Below are positions 34,409 to 45,565 of a DNA stretch of 64,000 nucleotides, one piece after another. Source of the DNA: Pseudomonas sp. ok272 (lineage in GTDB: Bacteria; Pseudomonadota; Gammaproteobacteria; Pseudomonadales; Pseudomonadaceae); contig NZ_FOCB01000008.1 of the NCBI RefSeq assembly GCF_900109995.1, forward strand, positions 124,001-188,000, given 5' to 3'. The notes beneath the pieces are model-generated. The model did not search any database and was not told the DNA's origin. It saw only the letters and a list, made by a program, of their open reading frames with translations. Every line of letters starts with the position of its first letter. The first letter of the stretch is position 1. The translations under genes and the position numbers were made by a program.

Positions 34409-34661
34409 ATGCGCCGTATGTTACTGATTAAAAAGAACAAGTCAACAATTTATTGTGTGCGCGGTGGTTTTTCCCGGTGAGCGGTCGTAATGAGCCGGCG
34501 AGAAGGGCATTGCCATGATTGATGGTTACCAGAACGCCAGAGCCGGTCTACCATGGCCGCCCGGAAGTGGTTTCACGCGCTGCCGGCCCTCAGCCGAAAA
34601 AGGTAAGCGCCATGACTCACCAACCGTTACCCACGATTAATCTTCTCAGTGGGGTGCTTTC

Positions 34662-34895
34662 ATGAGCATCGCCCAGATCAGCCTGCCCAAGGGCGTGGGT
34701 CCCCATGCAGAAAAACTCTTCGATGCCATCACCCAGGCCAGCACCGCCGCTGAGCTGAACCGTGCCGGGGGCAAGGCCGAAGGTTTTGTGCTGGGGCTGG
34801 AAAGTACCAAGGCAATCAAAAGCCAAGTCGCCGAGTCGCTGTATGTCGTTTATGACGACGCCGCGAGTCAGCGTGCAAGTGAACTGGCGAGCTAG
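34662..34895 (+). CDS. Conserved hypothetical small protein, 77 aa
   Basis: I do not recognise a family. The protein is probably helical (LFDAITQASTAAELNRAGGKAEGFVLGLESTKAIKSQVAESLYVVYDDAASQRASELAS), soluble, and without signal peptide or motif. Start context: TGGGGTGC upstream of the ATG. It overlaps the convergent 69-residue gene by four bases at their stop codons. Length and codon use are compatible with a real gene. Confidence 0.65.
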   Translation: MSIAQISLPKGVGPHAEKLFDAITQASTAAELNRAGGKAEGFVLGLESTKAIKSQVAESLYVVYDDAASQRASELAS

Positions 34896-35101
34896 CCGCC
34901 GAAGGTCAGGGTGCCGAGCATGAACTTGGCATACAGCGCGGTGGCGGCCAGTTGCACCAGCCACAGGGCCAGGCCGCCGAGAAACACCCCGCTCGCCACT
35001 TGCAGTACCAGGTTGCTCCCGCGCTTGGTCGGGGGGCGAGGGGTGAAGTGCTGCAGTTCGTCGTCGCGGTCGGCGCGCAGGTCAAGATCATGGTTTTTCA
35101 T
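34892..35101 (-). CDS. Small membrane protein, 69 aa
   Basis: MKNHDLDLRADRDDELQHF starts a charged N-terminal half with a basic patch (RPPTKRGS), followed by a strong hydrophobic stretch (about residues 33-60) that would form one or two membrane helices, and a short LTFGG end. No known family recognised. The ATG at 35101 is preferred over the upstream in-frame ATG at 35119. Overlaps the convergent 77-residue gene by four bases. Confidence 0.65.
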   Translation of the reverse strand: MKNHDLDLRADRDDELQHFTPRPPTKRGSNLVLQVASGVFLGGLALWLVQLAATALYAKFMLGTLTFGG

Positions 35102-35187
35102 GGGGGCTCTCGCAGGCATTCGGGTGTATTCAACGTCGCTTGATAGGTAGGCAGTCTAGAGGTTGTGCAGAGGTTTCAGAGGCAAAT

Positions 35188-35219
35188 AAAAACGGGAAGC
35201 CCAAAGGCTTCCCGTTTTT
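35188..35219 (-). terminator. Terminator of the aminotransferase gene
   Basis: AAAAACGGGAAGCC, loop CAAA, GGCTTCCCGTTTTT. It lies 17 bases after the minus-strand stop at 35236. Confidence 0.85.
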
Positions 35220-35235
35220 CGTATCACGCAACGAC

Positions 35236-36432
35236 TCAGATCACCGCGACGATAGCCTTGGTCACCACGTCGATGTTGCTCTGGTTCAGCGCGGCCACGC
35301 AGATGCGGCCGGTGTCCAGGGCATAGATACCGAACTCGCTGCGCAGGCGGGTCACTTGCTCAACCGTCAGGCCAGAGTAGGAGAACATGCCACATTGGCG
35401 ACCGACGAAGCTGAAGTCGTGATCCGGTGCGAGCTTGGCCAGGGTTTCAACCATCTGGATCCGCATGCCGCGAATGCGCAGGCGCATTTCGGCCAGTTCC
35501 TGTTCCCACTCGGCACGCAGCGCTGGGCTGTTGAGCACGGCGGCCACGATTGTTGCGCCGTGGGTCGGTGGGTTGGAGTAGTTGGTGCGGATCACGCGCT
35601 TGACTTGCGACAGGACGCGCGCGCTTTCTTCCTTCGACTCGCTGACGATGGACAGTGCGCCCACACGTTCGCCGTACAGCGAGAACGACTTGGAGAACGA
35701 GCTGGAGACAAAGAAGTTCAGGCCGGACTCAGCGAACAGACGCACTGCCGCCGCGTCTTCGTCGATGCCGTCGCCAAAGCCCTGGTAGGCCATGTCGAGG
35801 AATGGCACGAGGTTCTTCGCCTTGACCACTTCCAGTACGTCCTTCCAGTCCGCTGGGGTCAGGTCGACGCCGGTCGGGTTATGGCAGCAGGCGTGCAGCA
35901 CCACGATGGCGTTGGCTGGCAGGGCGTTGAGGTCTTCCAGCAGGCCGGCACGGTTCACATCGTGAGTCGCGGCATCGTAGTAGCGGTAGTTCTGCACCGG
36001 GAAACCGGCGGTTTCGAACAGGGCGCGGTGGTTTTCCCAGCTTGGGTCGCTGATGGCCACAACGGCGTCGGGCAGCAGTTGCTTGAGGAAGTCGGCGCCG
36101 ATCTTCAGGGCGCCAGTGCCACCAACGGATTGGGTGGTGACGACACGGCCAGCCGCCAGCAGCGGCGAATCAGCGCCAAACAGCAGCTTTTGCACGGCCT
36201 GGTCGTAGGCGGCAATACCGTCGATTGGCAGATAGCCACGGGAAGCGTGTTGAGCGGCCCGAATCGTCTCGGCTTCGACAACGGCGCGCAGGAGTGGAAT
36301 TTTCCCTTCCTCGTTGCAGTAAACACCGACCCCCAGGTTGACCTTGTTGGTACGAGTGTCAGCGTTGAATGCTTCGTTGAGGCCCAGGATAGGATCGCGT
36401 GGTGCCATTTCGACAGCGGAGAACAGGCTCAT
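35236..36432 (-). CDS. tyrB: Aromatic/aspartate amino acid aminotransferase
   Basis: This PLP enzyme transfers amino groups between aromatic amino acids or aspartate and 2-oxoglutarate. The 398-residue fold type I, class I-alpha protein has the Schiff-base Lys248 in SSSFSKSFSLYGERVG, NPTGVD for cofactor contact (residues 185-190, HNPTG), and LDMAYQGFGDG. The length and the NLGVGVYCNEEGKIPLL N-terminus match the E. coli AspC/TyrB family. TyrB and AspC cannot be told apart reliably by eye. It is divergent from uvrB, a conserved pairing in Pseudomonas. Confidence 0.88.
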   Translation of the reverse strand: MSLFSAVEMAPRDPILGLNEAFNADTRTNKVNLGVGVYCNEEGKIPLLRAVVEAETIRAAQHASRGYLPIDGIAAYDQAVQKLLFGADSPLLAAGRVVTTQSVGGTGALKIGADFLKQLLPDAVVAISDPSWENHRALFETAGFPVQNYRYYDAATHDVNRAGLLEDLNALPANAIVVLHACCHNPTGVDLTPADWKDVLEVVKAKNLVPFLDMAYQGFGDGIDEDAAAVRLFAESGLNFFVSSSFSKSFSLYGERVGALSIVSESKEESARVLSQVKRVIRTNYSNPPTHGATIVAAVLNSPALRAEWEQELAEMRLRIRGMRIQMVETLAKLAPDHDFSFVGRQCGMFSYSGLTVEQVTRLRSEFGIYALDTGRICVAALNQSNIDVVTKAIVAVI

Positions 36433-36768
36433 TATTGCGGCGGCTCTGAATGGAATGTGGAGGGACGTGTGGCGCTCCAGCCGAATGCACTAGAGCGGTG
36501 CACAAACGGGGAGCAAGTATAGGGCTCATCACCGGGCAGAGCGACAGGCGTTTGTGCTTTTCGGGCAAGTTTCTCGGTTTATTTTTCGGCCGTTCGTCGT
36601 AGGGCCATGGCAGGCGCTGATGACACATGTAGGACGTTTGCCTTGAAACTAGCGGCATTCGCCACCACATCAACGGGTATCATGATTTTTCCCTGCGACA
36701 TACGTCGCGAGCGCCGTTCATCCGTGTCGCCCGGTTTGCCCGTGCCGGATTGAACCCAGAGGTCCGTT
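36433..36768. other. Intergenic region between divergent tyrB-like gene and uvrB
   Basis: These 336 bases contain no gene that I can support. I looked for a LexA-type box (CTG-N10-CAG with AT-rich centre) upstream of uvrB and saw none convincing. A possible -10 box TATCAT lies near 36676, 90 bases before the uvrB start. Nothing else stands out. Confidence 0.4.
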
Positions 36769-38784
<2,016 letters not shown>

Positions 38785-38807
38785 TCGTCAGCGCCGGATA
38801 GGGGATC

Positions 38808-38898
38808 TTCGCGAGCAGGCTCGCTCCCACACTGATCTTCAGTGGCCTCAAATGTTGTGCCTGGCTTGGATCCTTTATGGGAGCGAGCCTGCTCGCGA
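38808..38898. repeat. Inverted pair of Pseudomonas REP units
   Basis: TTCGCGAGCAGGCTCGCTCC (38808-38827, continuing CAC) and its inverse ATGGGAGCGAGCCTGCTCGC (38877-38896) flank a 46-base spacer between the convergent uvrB and MFS genes. The same unit is at 12905-12927 and 61447-61534. Confidence 0.9.
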
Positions 38899-38928
38899 TA
38901 GGGCCAGTCGAGGCACCGCAGAGACTCG

Positions 38929-40479
38929 CTAGTGCGCCTCACCGGCCTTCAATCCCGCCGGCAACGCCTTGGTCAACAGGATCGCCAGCATGCTCACCCC
39001 GAGCGCAATCCCGACAAAGTGGAACGCATCGTTGTAGGCCATGATCGACGCCTGCTGGTGGGCGATTTCGCTGAGCTTGCCCAGTGCCGCCGTCTCGCTG
39101 CCGAAGCGGTCGGTCAGCGACGCCAGGCGTTCGGCCACCTGCGGGTTGGTGGGCACAATCGCCTCACGCAAGTAGTCGAAGTAGGTCTTGGTGCGCGCGT
39201 CCAGCAGGGTGGCGAGCAGCGCGATGCCGATGGCGCCGCCCAGGTTGCGCAGGATGTTGAACAGACTCGACGCCGAGCCGGCATCCTGGGGCAGGATGTA
39301 GGCGGTGGCGATCAGCGAAATGGTCACCATGATCAGCGGCTGGCCGAGGGCGCGGATGATTTGGATCTGATTGAACTGCGGCCCGGCGAAGTCCGGGTTG
39401 AGCACGCCCGAGGAAAAGCTCGCCAGGCCGAACAGGCCGAAGCCAAAGGTACACAGCCACTTGGGCGAAATGTACTTCATCAGCTTGGGCACCAGCGGAA
39501 TCAGGAACAGCTGCGGCACGCCCATCCACATGATCACCTCGCCGATCTGCAACGAGTTGTAGTTCTGGATCTGCGCCAGGTACAGCGGCAGCAGGTAGAT
39601 CGAGCCATATAGCCCCACGCCCATGCCCAGGCTGGAAATGCTCGACAGGCCGAAGTTGCGGTTGCGCAGGATGCCCAGGTTGATCAGCGGATTGGGTTTG
39701 GACACCTGCACGATGACAAAGGTGATCAGGCTGACCAGGGCGATGCTGCCCAGGGTGACGATCAGGCTCGATTCCAGCCAGTCCTTGCGATGACCTTCCT
39801 CCAGGAACACCTGCAAGCAACCCAGGCCGACGCCCAGGGTGAGGATGCCGGTGTAGTCGGTGCTTTTGAGCAGTTCCCAGTGCGATGCTTTCTTCTCCAG
39901 GCCATACATCAGGCCGGCGATCATGAGTAGGCCGGGCGGGATGTTGATGTAGAAGATGTACTCCCAGCCCCAGTTTTCCGTGAGCCAGCCGCCCAGGGTC
40001 GGGCCGATGGAAGGCGCGAAGGTCGCCGTCATGGCGAACATCGCCATGCCTTTGGCGCGGTGGTGTTCGGGGAGCTTGATCAGGGTCAGGGTGAACGCCA
40101 GCGGAATCAACGCGCCGCCGGTGAACCCCTGCAGGGCGCGGAACACAATCATGCTTTCCAGGCTCCAGGCCATGGAACACAGCAGCGAGGCCACCAGGAA
40201 CCCCAGCGACACCCACACTGCCAGGCGGCGCGCCGACAGCAACTGCACCAGCCACGCGGTGAGCGGGATCATGATGATTTCCGCCACCAGGTAGGAGGTG
40301 GAAATCCATGAGCCTTCCTCCAGGGTGGCCGACAGCGCGCCCTGGATGTCCTTGAGCGAAGAATTGGTGATCTGGATATCGAGCACCGCCATGAAGGCGC
40401 CGAGCATCACGCTCATCACCGCAATCCAGTCCCGCCGAGTCGGTTCGCCGACTGGGCGGATCAGTTGATCACCGGCCAT
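38929..40479 (-). CDS. DHA2-family (EmrB-type) drug:proton antiporter
   Basis: This is the inner-membrane pump of a tripartite exporter. The 516-residue protein is predicted to have 14 membrane helices. Motifs of the DHA2 class include LDIQITNSSLKDIQGAL (TM1, motif D1), RALQGFTGGALIPLAF (motif B), GPTLGGWLTENWGWEYIFYINIPPG (motif C). The start overlaps the end of the upstream HlyD gene by 11 bases, so they are one operon. A TolC-like outer-membrane partner is not nearby. Substrate unknown. Confidence 0.92.
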   Translation of the reverse strand: MAGDQLIRPVGEPTRRDWIAVMSVMLGAFMAVLDIQITNSSLKDIQGALSATLEEGSWISTSYLVAEIIMIPLTAWLVQLLSARRLAVWVSLGFLVASLLCSMAWSLESMIVFRALQGFTGGALIPLAFTLTLIKLPEHHRAKGMAMFAMTATFAPSIGPTLGGWLTENWGWEYIFYINIPPGLLMIAGLMYGLEKKASHWELLKSTDYTGILTLGVGLGCLQVFLEEGHRKDWLESSLIVTLGSIALVSLITFVIVQVSKPNPLINLGILRNRNFGLSSISSLGMGVGLYGSIYLLPLYLAQIQNYNSLQIGEVIMWMGVPQLFLIPLVPKLMKYISPKWLCTFGFGLFGLASFSSGVLNPDFAGPQFNQIQIIRALGQPLIMVTISLIATAYILPQDAGSASSLFNILRNLGGAIGIALLATLLDARTKTYFDYLREAIVPTNPQVAERLASLTDRFGSETAALGKLSEIAHQQASIMAYNDAFHFVGIALGVSMLAILLTKALPAGLKAGEAH

Positions 40480-41515
40480 CGACAGGGTCTTTGACGTTCA
40501 CTTTGACCGTGACCGACATCCCGGGGCGGATCTTGCCGGCCAGCGGGTTGTCGGCGGCGAAGGTCAGCTTGACTGGGATCCGTTGCACGACTTTGGTGAA
40601 GTTGCCGGTGGCATTGTCTGGTGGCAGCAGGCTGAACTGCGCGCCCGAGGCGGCGAACAGACTGTCGATGCGAGCTTCGATGGGCGTGTCGCCGTAGGCA
40701 TCGAAGATCAGTTGGGCCTTTTGTCCGGGCTGCATACGGCCGATCTGGGTTTCCTTGAAGTTGGCCTGGATCCAGATGTCCTGGTCCGGGACGATCGACA
40801 ACAGGTAGGCGCCGGCTTGCACCACCTGGCCATTACGGGCGGCGCGCTGGCCGATCAGGCCGCTGATGGGCGCGTAGATCGCGCAGCGGGTCAGGTTCAA
40901 CTGTGCCTGGGCGAGATCGGCGCGGGCATTGGCGATCTGTGCGTCGAGGCGCTTGAGTTCGGCGTTGAGGGCATTGACCTGTTGGCGCTGTGCCTGGGCA
41001 TCGGCCTGGGCCTTGGTCACCTGTGAGCGGGCGATGTGGTTTTCGGCGGACAGGGTGGTGACCCGCTCTTCCGACACATAGCCCGGTTTACGCAGCGTTT
41101 CGGCGCGCGACAAGTCGATTTGCGAGCGGCCGAGGCTGGCCTGGCTGGACGCGACCTGCGCGTCGCTGGAGGCGATCAGGCTGGCTTGCTGGGTCAGTTT
41201 GCTCTGCGCTTGCAGGTGCTCGGCCTCGCGGGTGGCGAGGGCGGCGTTGGCGCGGTCGATGGCCAGTTGGAAGTCGTCGCTTTCAAGCTTGATCAGCCGT
41301 TGGCCTTTTTCCACGTGCTGGTTGTCCTGCACCAGCACCTCGTCGATGCGGGCGCTCAACTGGCTGGAGACACGGGTGATTTCGCCCTGGACATAGGCGT
41401 TATCAGTGCTTTCATAGAAGCGTCCCTTGAGAAACCATTCGGCAAAGAAGCCGCCGGCAATCAGCAGGACAATGATCAGGAAAATAAACAGGCGACGCTT
41501 GAGTTGGGCAGGCAT
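40469..41515 (-). CDS. HlyD/EmrA-family periplasmic adaptor
   Basis: This membrane-fusion protein links an EmrB-type pump to an outer-membrane channel. The 348-residue protein has one N-terminal helix (about 8-28), then the biotinyl-lipoyl half-motif (TDNAYVQGEITRVSSQLSARIDEVLVQDNQHVEKGQRL), a long alpha-hairpin (about 85-205) and the second half (APISGLIGQRAARNGQVVQAGAYLLSIVPDQDIWIQANFKETQ). It is the first gene of the pair; the pump gene overlaps its 3' end. It is the usual Pseudomonas neighbour of gltX and uvrB. Confidence 0.92.
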   Translation of the reverse strand: MPAQLKRRLFIFLIIVLLIAGGFFAEWFLKGRFYESTDNAYVQGEITRVSSQLSARIDEVLVQDNQHVEKGQRLIKLESDDFQLAIDRANAALATREAEHLQAQSKLTQQASLIASSDAQVASSQASLGRSQIDLSRAETLRKPGYVSEERVTTLSAENHIARSQVTKAQADAQAQRQQVNALNAELKRLDAQIANARADLAQAQLNLTRCAIYAPISGLIGQRAARNGQVVQAGAYLLSIVPDQDIWIQANFKETQIGRMQPGQKAQLIFDAYGDTPIEARIDSLFAASGAQFSLLPPDNATGNFTKVVQRIPVKLTFAADNPLAGKIRPGMSVTVKVNVKDPVDGR

Positions 41516-41746
41516 GGGCAGACTGTAGTCGGGAAAGTGTAAGGAAATTTATCAGGCGCTGAATCTGTCACATAGCCGACCAGTGGTAAATGCCACCTAA
41601 GGCGAATCAGCTGTTCAGCGGCCTCCAGGGCTTTTGTAGCCCCAAGCTTGGCTTAAATGCCCTGCTGACTGGAGCGGGGCGGGTGTCGCCTGTTACCATT
41701 CGGCCTTTGTTTCATCTCCGCTTTTCATCTTCTTTCGAGACACGCC

Positions 41747-43228
41747 ATGACCACCGTCCGCACTCGCATCGCGCCATCGCCTACCGGCGATCCCCATGTC
41801 GGCACCGCTTACATCGCTTTGTTCAACTACTGCTTTGCCAAGCAGCATGGCGGTGAGTTCATCCTGCGCATCGAAGACACCGATCAGTTGCGTTCGACCC
41901 GCGAGTCCGAGCAGCAGATTTTCGACGCCTTGCGCTGGTTGGGCATCGATTGGGCCGAGGGGCCGGACGTCGGTGGGCCGCATGGCCCTTATCGCCAGAG
42001 CGAGCGTGGTGATATCTACCAGAAGTACTGCCAGCAGTTGGTGGACATGGGGCATGCCTTCCCGTGCTTCTGCACCAGCGAGGAATTGGACCAGATGCGC
42101 GCCGAACAAATGGCGCGCGGCGAAACCCCGCGCTACGACGGCCGTGCGCTGCTGCTGTCCAAGGAAGAAGTCGCCCAGCGCCTGGCCGCCGGCGAGCCCC
42201 ACGTGATCCGCATGAAGGTGCCGACCGAAGGTGTGTGCGTGGTGCCGGATATGCTGCGTGGCGACGTCGAGATCCCGTGGGATCGCATGGACATGCAAGT
42301 GCTGATGAAGACCGACGGCCTGCCGACGTACTTCCTGGCCAACGTGGTCGACGACCACCTGATGGGCATCACTCACGTATTGCGTGGCGAGGAATGGCTG
42401 CCATCGGCGCCAAAGCTGATTCTGTTGTACGAGTACTTCGGCTGGGAGCAGCCGCAGCTGTGCTACATGCCGCTGCTGCGCAACCCGGACAAGAGCAAGC
42501 TGTCCAAGCGCAAGAACCCGACATCGGTGACGTTCTACGAGCGCATGGGCTTCATGCCCGAGGCGATGCTCAACTACCTGGGCCGCATGGGCTGGTCGAT
42601 GCCGGACGAGCGCGAGAAGTTCTCGCTGCAAGAGATGGTCGACCATTTCGACCTCTCGCGCGTCTCCCTGGGCGGGCCGATCTTCGACGTCGAGAAGCTG
42701 TCTTGGCTCAACGGCCAGTGGCTGCGTGACTTGCCGGTGGAAGAGTTCGCCAGCCGCATGCAGACCTGGGCGCTGAACCCCGAGTACATGATGAAGATTG
42801 CCCCGCATGTGCAAGGCCGGGTTGAAACCTTCAGCCAGGTCGCACCGCTGGCCGGATTCTTCTTTGCCGGTGGCGTGAACCCGGATGCCAAGCTGTTCGA
42901 GTCCAAGAAGCTCTCGGGCGACCAGGTTCGTCAGTTGATGCAGTTGATCCTGTGGAAGCTCGAAAGCCTGCGTCAGTGGGAGAAGGACAGCATCACCGCG
43001 ACCATCCAGGCCGTGGTCGAATCCCTGGAGCTGAAGCTGCGTGATGCCATGCCGCTGATGTTCGCCGCCATCACCGGCCAGGCGAGCTCGGTCTCGGTGC
43101 TCGATGCCATGGAAATCCTCGGCCCGGACTTGACCCGTTTCCGTCTGCGCCAGGCCATCGACCTGCTCGGTGGCGTGTCGAAGAAAGAAAACAAAGAGTG
43201 GGAAAAGCTGCTGGGCGCTATCGCCTGA
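41747..43228 (+). CDS. gltX: Glutamyl-tRNA synthetase
   Basis: GltX charges tRNA-Glu with glutamate. The 493-residue class I enzyme has the HIGH-type motif GDPHVGTAY (residues 13-21, HVGT) and the KMSKS-type motif KLSKR (251-255). The C-terminal anticodon-binding half ([41 protein letters not shown]) is complete. The gene lies about 200 bases upstream of two tRNA-Glu genes, on the same strand. A -10/-35 pair between them suggests the tRNAs are separately transcribed. Confidence 0.97.
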   Translation: MTTVRTRIAPSPTGDPHVGTAYIALFNYCFAKQHGGEFILRIEDTDQLRSTRESEQQIFDALRWLGIDWAEGPDVGGPHGPYRQSERGDIYQKYCQQLVDMGHAFPCFCTSEELDQMRAEQMARGETPRYDGRALLLSKEEVAQRLAAGEPHVIRMKVPTEGVCVVPDMLRGDVEIPWDRMDMQVLMKTDGLPTYFLANVVDDHLMGITHVLRGEEWLPSAPKLILLYEYFGWEQPQLCYMPLLRNPDKSKLSKRKNPTSVTFYERMGFMPEAMLNYLGRMGWSMPDEREKFSLQEMVDHFDLSRVSLGGPIFDVEKLSWLNGQWLRDLPVEEFASRMQTWALNPEYMMKIAPHVQGRVETFSQVAPLAGFFFAGGVNPDAKLFESKKLSGDQVRQLMQLILWKLESLRQWEKDSITATIQAVVESLELKLRDAMPLMFAAITGQASSVSVLDAMEILGPDLTRFRLRQAIDLLGGVSKKENKEWEKLLGAIA

Positions 43229-43369
43229 CACGCTGCATGAAGGACTGATGGCCATTGTGCATGCCTGTCGTTGGGTGCGCAGTGGTCGCCAGACCCCCGG
43301 ATTTTCGGGGGGAGGGCGGTAAGTGATTGTTCTGTCGGCAAAAAATTTTAAATTATTTGAAAAATAAGT

Positions 43370-43398
43370 TTGACAGACTTTCGATACGCCCTTAAGAT
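43370..43398 (+). promoter_or_regulatory. Strong stable-RNA-type promoter of the tRNA block
   Basis: TTGACA (43370-43375), a 17-base spacer and TAAGAT (43393-43398), with an AT-rich UP-element-like tract at 43341-43366 and a GC-rich discriminator (TCGCCCCG) after the -10. Initiation would be about 15 bases before the first tRNA. The GC-rich discriminator is typical of promoters under stringent (ppGpp) control. Confidence 0.8.
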
Positions 43399-43419
43399 TC
43401 GCCCCGTCCTCAGCGATGA

Positions 43420-43495
<76 letters not shown>

Positions 43496-43574
43496 ATTTA
43501 CACTTCAAGGTCTGGCCACACCGGTCTTGAAGCGATCAGCGCTCAGCGCTGATCAGTTGTATAGAAGGGTTTGC
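43496..43574 (+). repeat. Structured tRNA spacer, copy 1
   Basis: This 79-base spacer forms two hairpins, CTTCAAG/CTTGAAG and the palindrome GATCAGCGCT-C-AGCGCTGATC. It is nearly identical to 43780-43857, with changes that preserve pairing. Confidence 0.75.
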
Positions 43575-43650
43575 GTCCCCTTCGTCTAGTGGCCTAGGAC
43601 ACCGCCCTTTCACGGCGGTAACAGGGGTTCGAGTCCCCTAGGGGACGCCA
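43575..43650 (+). tRNA. tRNA-Glu (TTC), copy 1
   Basis: The 76-base cloverleaf begins GTCCCCTTCGTC. The anticodon stem-loop CCGCC-CTTTCAC-GGCGG has anticodon TTC, the T arm is GGGGTTCGAGTCCCC, and CCA is encoded. Identical to copy 2 at 43858 in all parts checked. Confidence 0.97.
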
Positions 43651-43703
43651 GTATTACAGAAGTGATGTCGCAAGATGCCACTCCGCCGCGAGGCGAAAAA
43701 TCT

Positions 43704-43779
43704 GGGGCTATAGCTCAGCTGGGAGAGCGCCTGCATGGCATGCAGGAGGTCAGCGGTTCGATCCCGCTTAGCTCCACCA
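43704..43779 (+). tRNA. tRNA-Ala (GGC), copy 2
   Basis: Same fold as copy 1 with paired substitutions: anticodon stem CCTGC/GCAGG in place of CTTGC/GCAAG, T stem AGCGG/CCGCT in place of GACGG/CCGTC. Anticodon GGC, CCA encoded. Offset from copy 1 is 284 bases. Confidence 0.97.
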
Positions 43780-43857
43780 ATTTACAGTTCAAGGTCTGGC
43801 CACACCGGCCTTGAATCGATCAGCACTCAGCACTGATCAGTTGTATAGAAGGTTTGT

Positions 43858-43933
43858 GTCCCCTTCGTCTAGTGGCCTAGGACACCGCCCTTTCACGGCG
43901 GTAACAGGGGTTCGAGTCCCCTAGGGGACGCCA
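43858..43933 (+). tRNA. tRNA-Glu (TTC), copy 2
   Basis: A 76-base tRNA with anticodon TTC and encoded CCA, 283 bases after copy 1. Last gene of the block; a CCCGC-TCT-GCGGG hairpin and a terminator follow. Confidence 0.97.
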
Positions 43934-43960
43934 CGATTACCCGCTCTGCGGGATTTATAG

Positions 43961-43989
43961 GGGTCATTCAATTATTGAATGGCCCTTTT
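43961..43989 (+). terminator. Terminator of the tRNA block
   Basis: GGG-T-CATTCAA, loop TTA, TTGAATG-G-CCC followed by TTTTG. It lies 27 bases after the last tRNA. Confidence 0.82.
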
Positions 43990-44068
43990 GTTTGTCTGGC
44001 GTTTGGCCAACCCGCTTAATCCTCCCTTCTAGTTCTCCTGACCAACGGTCAAATTAAAGACTTGCGTA

Positions 44069-44091
44069 AAATTATTATGAGAATAATATTT
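44069..44091. promoter_or_regulatory. AT-rich inverted repeat upstream of tetR gene
   Basis: AAATTATT-ATGAG-AATAAT, continued by ATTTC, sits 25-45 bases upstream of the TetR-family start at 44116. It is a good candidate for an autoregulatory operator overlapping the promoter. Confidence 0.45.
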
Positions 44092-44115
44092 CTATCGTAA
44101 TATTCGGAGGCATCG

Positions 44116-44655
44116 ATGAACGACAAAAAAGCGCAAACCCGTGAACGCATTCTCCAGGCCGCCAGTTCTGCGCTGGTCCAGCGCGGCCCGGCCGAGCCCA
44201 GCGTGGGCGAAGTGATGGGGGCTGCCGGCCTGACCGTGGGTGGCTTCTACGCGCACTTCGACAGCAAGGACGCGATGATGTTGGAGGCGTTCACTCAACT
44301 GCTGGGTCAGCGTCGGGCGCTGATCGCGAACATGGATGACAAGTTGACCGGCGAAGAGCGCCGGGCGTTGGTGGCGGCGTTCTACCTGTCTCGCCGACAC
44401 CGCGACTCCACTGAGAATGCCTGTCCGATCCCGGCGTCAGTCGGGGAGATGGGACGCTTGCCGGATGACTTTCGGCTGGCGCTGAGCGAGCACCTCGAAC
44501 TGATGGTCGCGCAGTTGGCCAGTAGCCCGGAAGACATCGACAAGGCATTGGCGGACTTGGCATTGATGGTCGGTGGGTTGAGCCTGGCGCGGGCGCTTGG
44601 CGCGGGTGAGTTGTCTGATCGATTGCTGCGTGCCGCCAAGTCGGCGGTGTTATGA
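44116..44655 (+). CDS. TetR-family transcriptional regulator
   Basis: The 179-residue regulator has an N-terminal helix-turn-helix (RILQAASSALVQRGPAEPSVGEVMGAAGLTVGGFYAHFDSKDAMMLEAF, about residues 10-60) with the typical GGFYAHF recognition segment. Compared with AcrR-like relatives, a C-P-I motif (ENACPIPASVGEMGRLP) near residue 100 could bind a small hydrophobic ligand. Immediately downstream is an alpha/beta hydrolase gene on the same strand (29 bases), probably co-transcribed and co-regulated. Confidence 0.85.
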   Translation: MNDKKAQTRERILQAASSALVQRGPAEPSVGEVMGAAGLTVGGFYAHFDSKDAMMLEAFTQLLGQRRALIANMDDKLTGEERRALVAAFYLSRRHRDSTENACPIPASVGEMGRLPDDFRLALSEHLELMVAQLASSPEDIDKALADLALMVGGLSLARALGAGELSDRLLRAAKSAVL

Positions 44656-44684
44656 CCTGAAGCGCTGGCCTGTGGAGATGCACG

Positions 44685-45518
44685 ATGAGCACATTAAGTT
44701 GGGTTCGAGGCGTAAACGCTACGTTGGGCTGGGTAGCCCCCGGGATGATCGCGAGCAAGATGCGCCAGGCGTTCATGACGCCGCGAGAGCTACCGCCGCG
44801 GGAGTGGGAAATGCCGCTGTTGGCGAGCGCCGAGCGCATCACCCTGCGTTTTGGCCTCTCGGCCTTGCGCTGGGGGCAGGGGCCGACGGTGCTGCTGATG
44901 CACGGCTGGGAAGGCCGTCCGACACAGTTCGCCAGCCTGATCAGCGCGTTGGTCGACAGCGGCTACACCGCGGTCGCCATCGATGGCCCAGCCCACGGTC
45001 GGTCCCCGGGGCGTGAAGCCAATGTGATGCAATTCGCCCGCGCCCTGCTGGAAGCCGCGGCCGAGCTGCCGCCCTTGCGCGCCGTCATCGGCCATTCCAT
45101 GGGCGGGGCCAGCGCGATGCTTGCCGTACAACTGGGCTTGCGTACCGAAACCCTGGTCACGATCGCGGCGCCCGCGCGAATCCTTGCAGTGTTGCGTGGC
45201 TTTGCCCGCTACGTCGGCATGCCGCCCAAGGCGCGCTCGGCGTTTATCCGGCAGATCGAGCAGGGTGTCGGGATCCAGGCGTCACGGCTCGATGTCGCGC
45301 ACTACCAGTTGACGATGCCGGGCCTGATCGTGCATGCCGAGGACGATCCCTTCGTCTTGGTCGGGGAGTCGCAGTTGATCCACGACGCCTGGTTCGACAG
45401 TCGCCTGTTGCGCCTGGAGCAGGGCGGTCACCAGCGCGTATTGGCCGACCCGCGCTTGATCGAAGGCGTGCTGGCGTTACTCGCGGCGCGTGCCGTACAG
45501 GCGCGCCAATCGGCCTGA
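44685..45518 (+). CDS. Alpha/beta hydrolase
   Basis: The 277-residue hydrolase has the oxyanion-hole segment LLMHGWEGRPTQF near residue 70, nucleophile elbow GHSMGGASA with Ser about 144, acid in IVHAEDDPFV and catalytic His in QGGHQRVLADP. No signal peptide; probably cytosolic esterase or lipase-like. The substrate is unknown. Its place right behind the TetR gene suggests induction by its substrate or a related compound. Confidence 0.88.
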   Translation: MSTLSWVRGVNATLGWVAPGMIASKMRQAFMTPRELPPREWEMPLLASAERITLRFGLSALRWGQGPTVLLMHGWEGRPTQFASLISALVDSGYTAVAIDGPAHGRSPGREANVMQFARALLEAAAELPPLRAVIGHSMGGASAMLAVQLGLRTETLVTIAAPARILAVLRGFARYVGMPPKARSAFIRQIEQGVGIQASRLDVAHYQLTMPGLIVHAEDDPFVLVGESQLIHDAWFDSRLLRLEQGGHQRVLADPRLIEGVLALLAARAVQARQSA

Positions 45519-45565
45519 TCATCCGCTACACTGCCCGGGCGAAATCATCTGACCGGGAGTGTGGC

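Noticed and set aside
36433..36768. LexA/SOS box upstream of uvrB
   Set aside because: I looked for CTG-N10-CAG with AT-rich centre in the proper place and found no convincing match.
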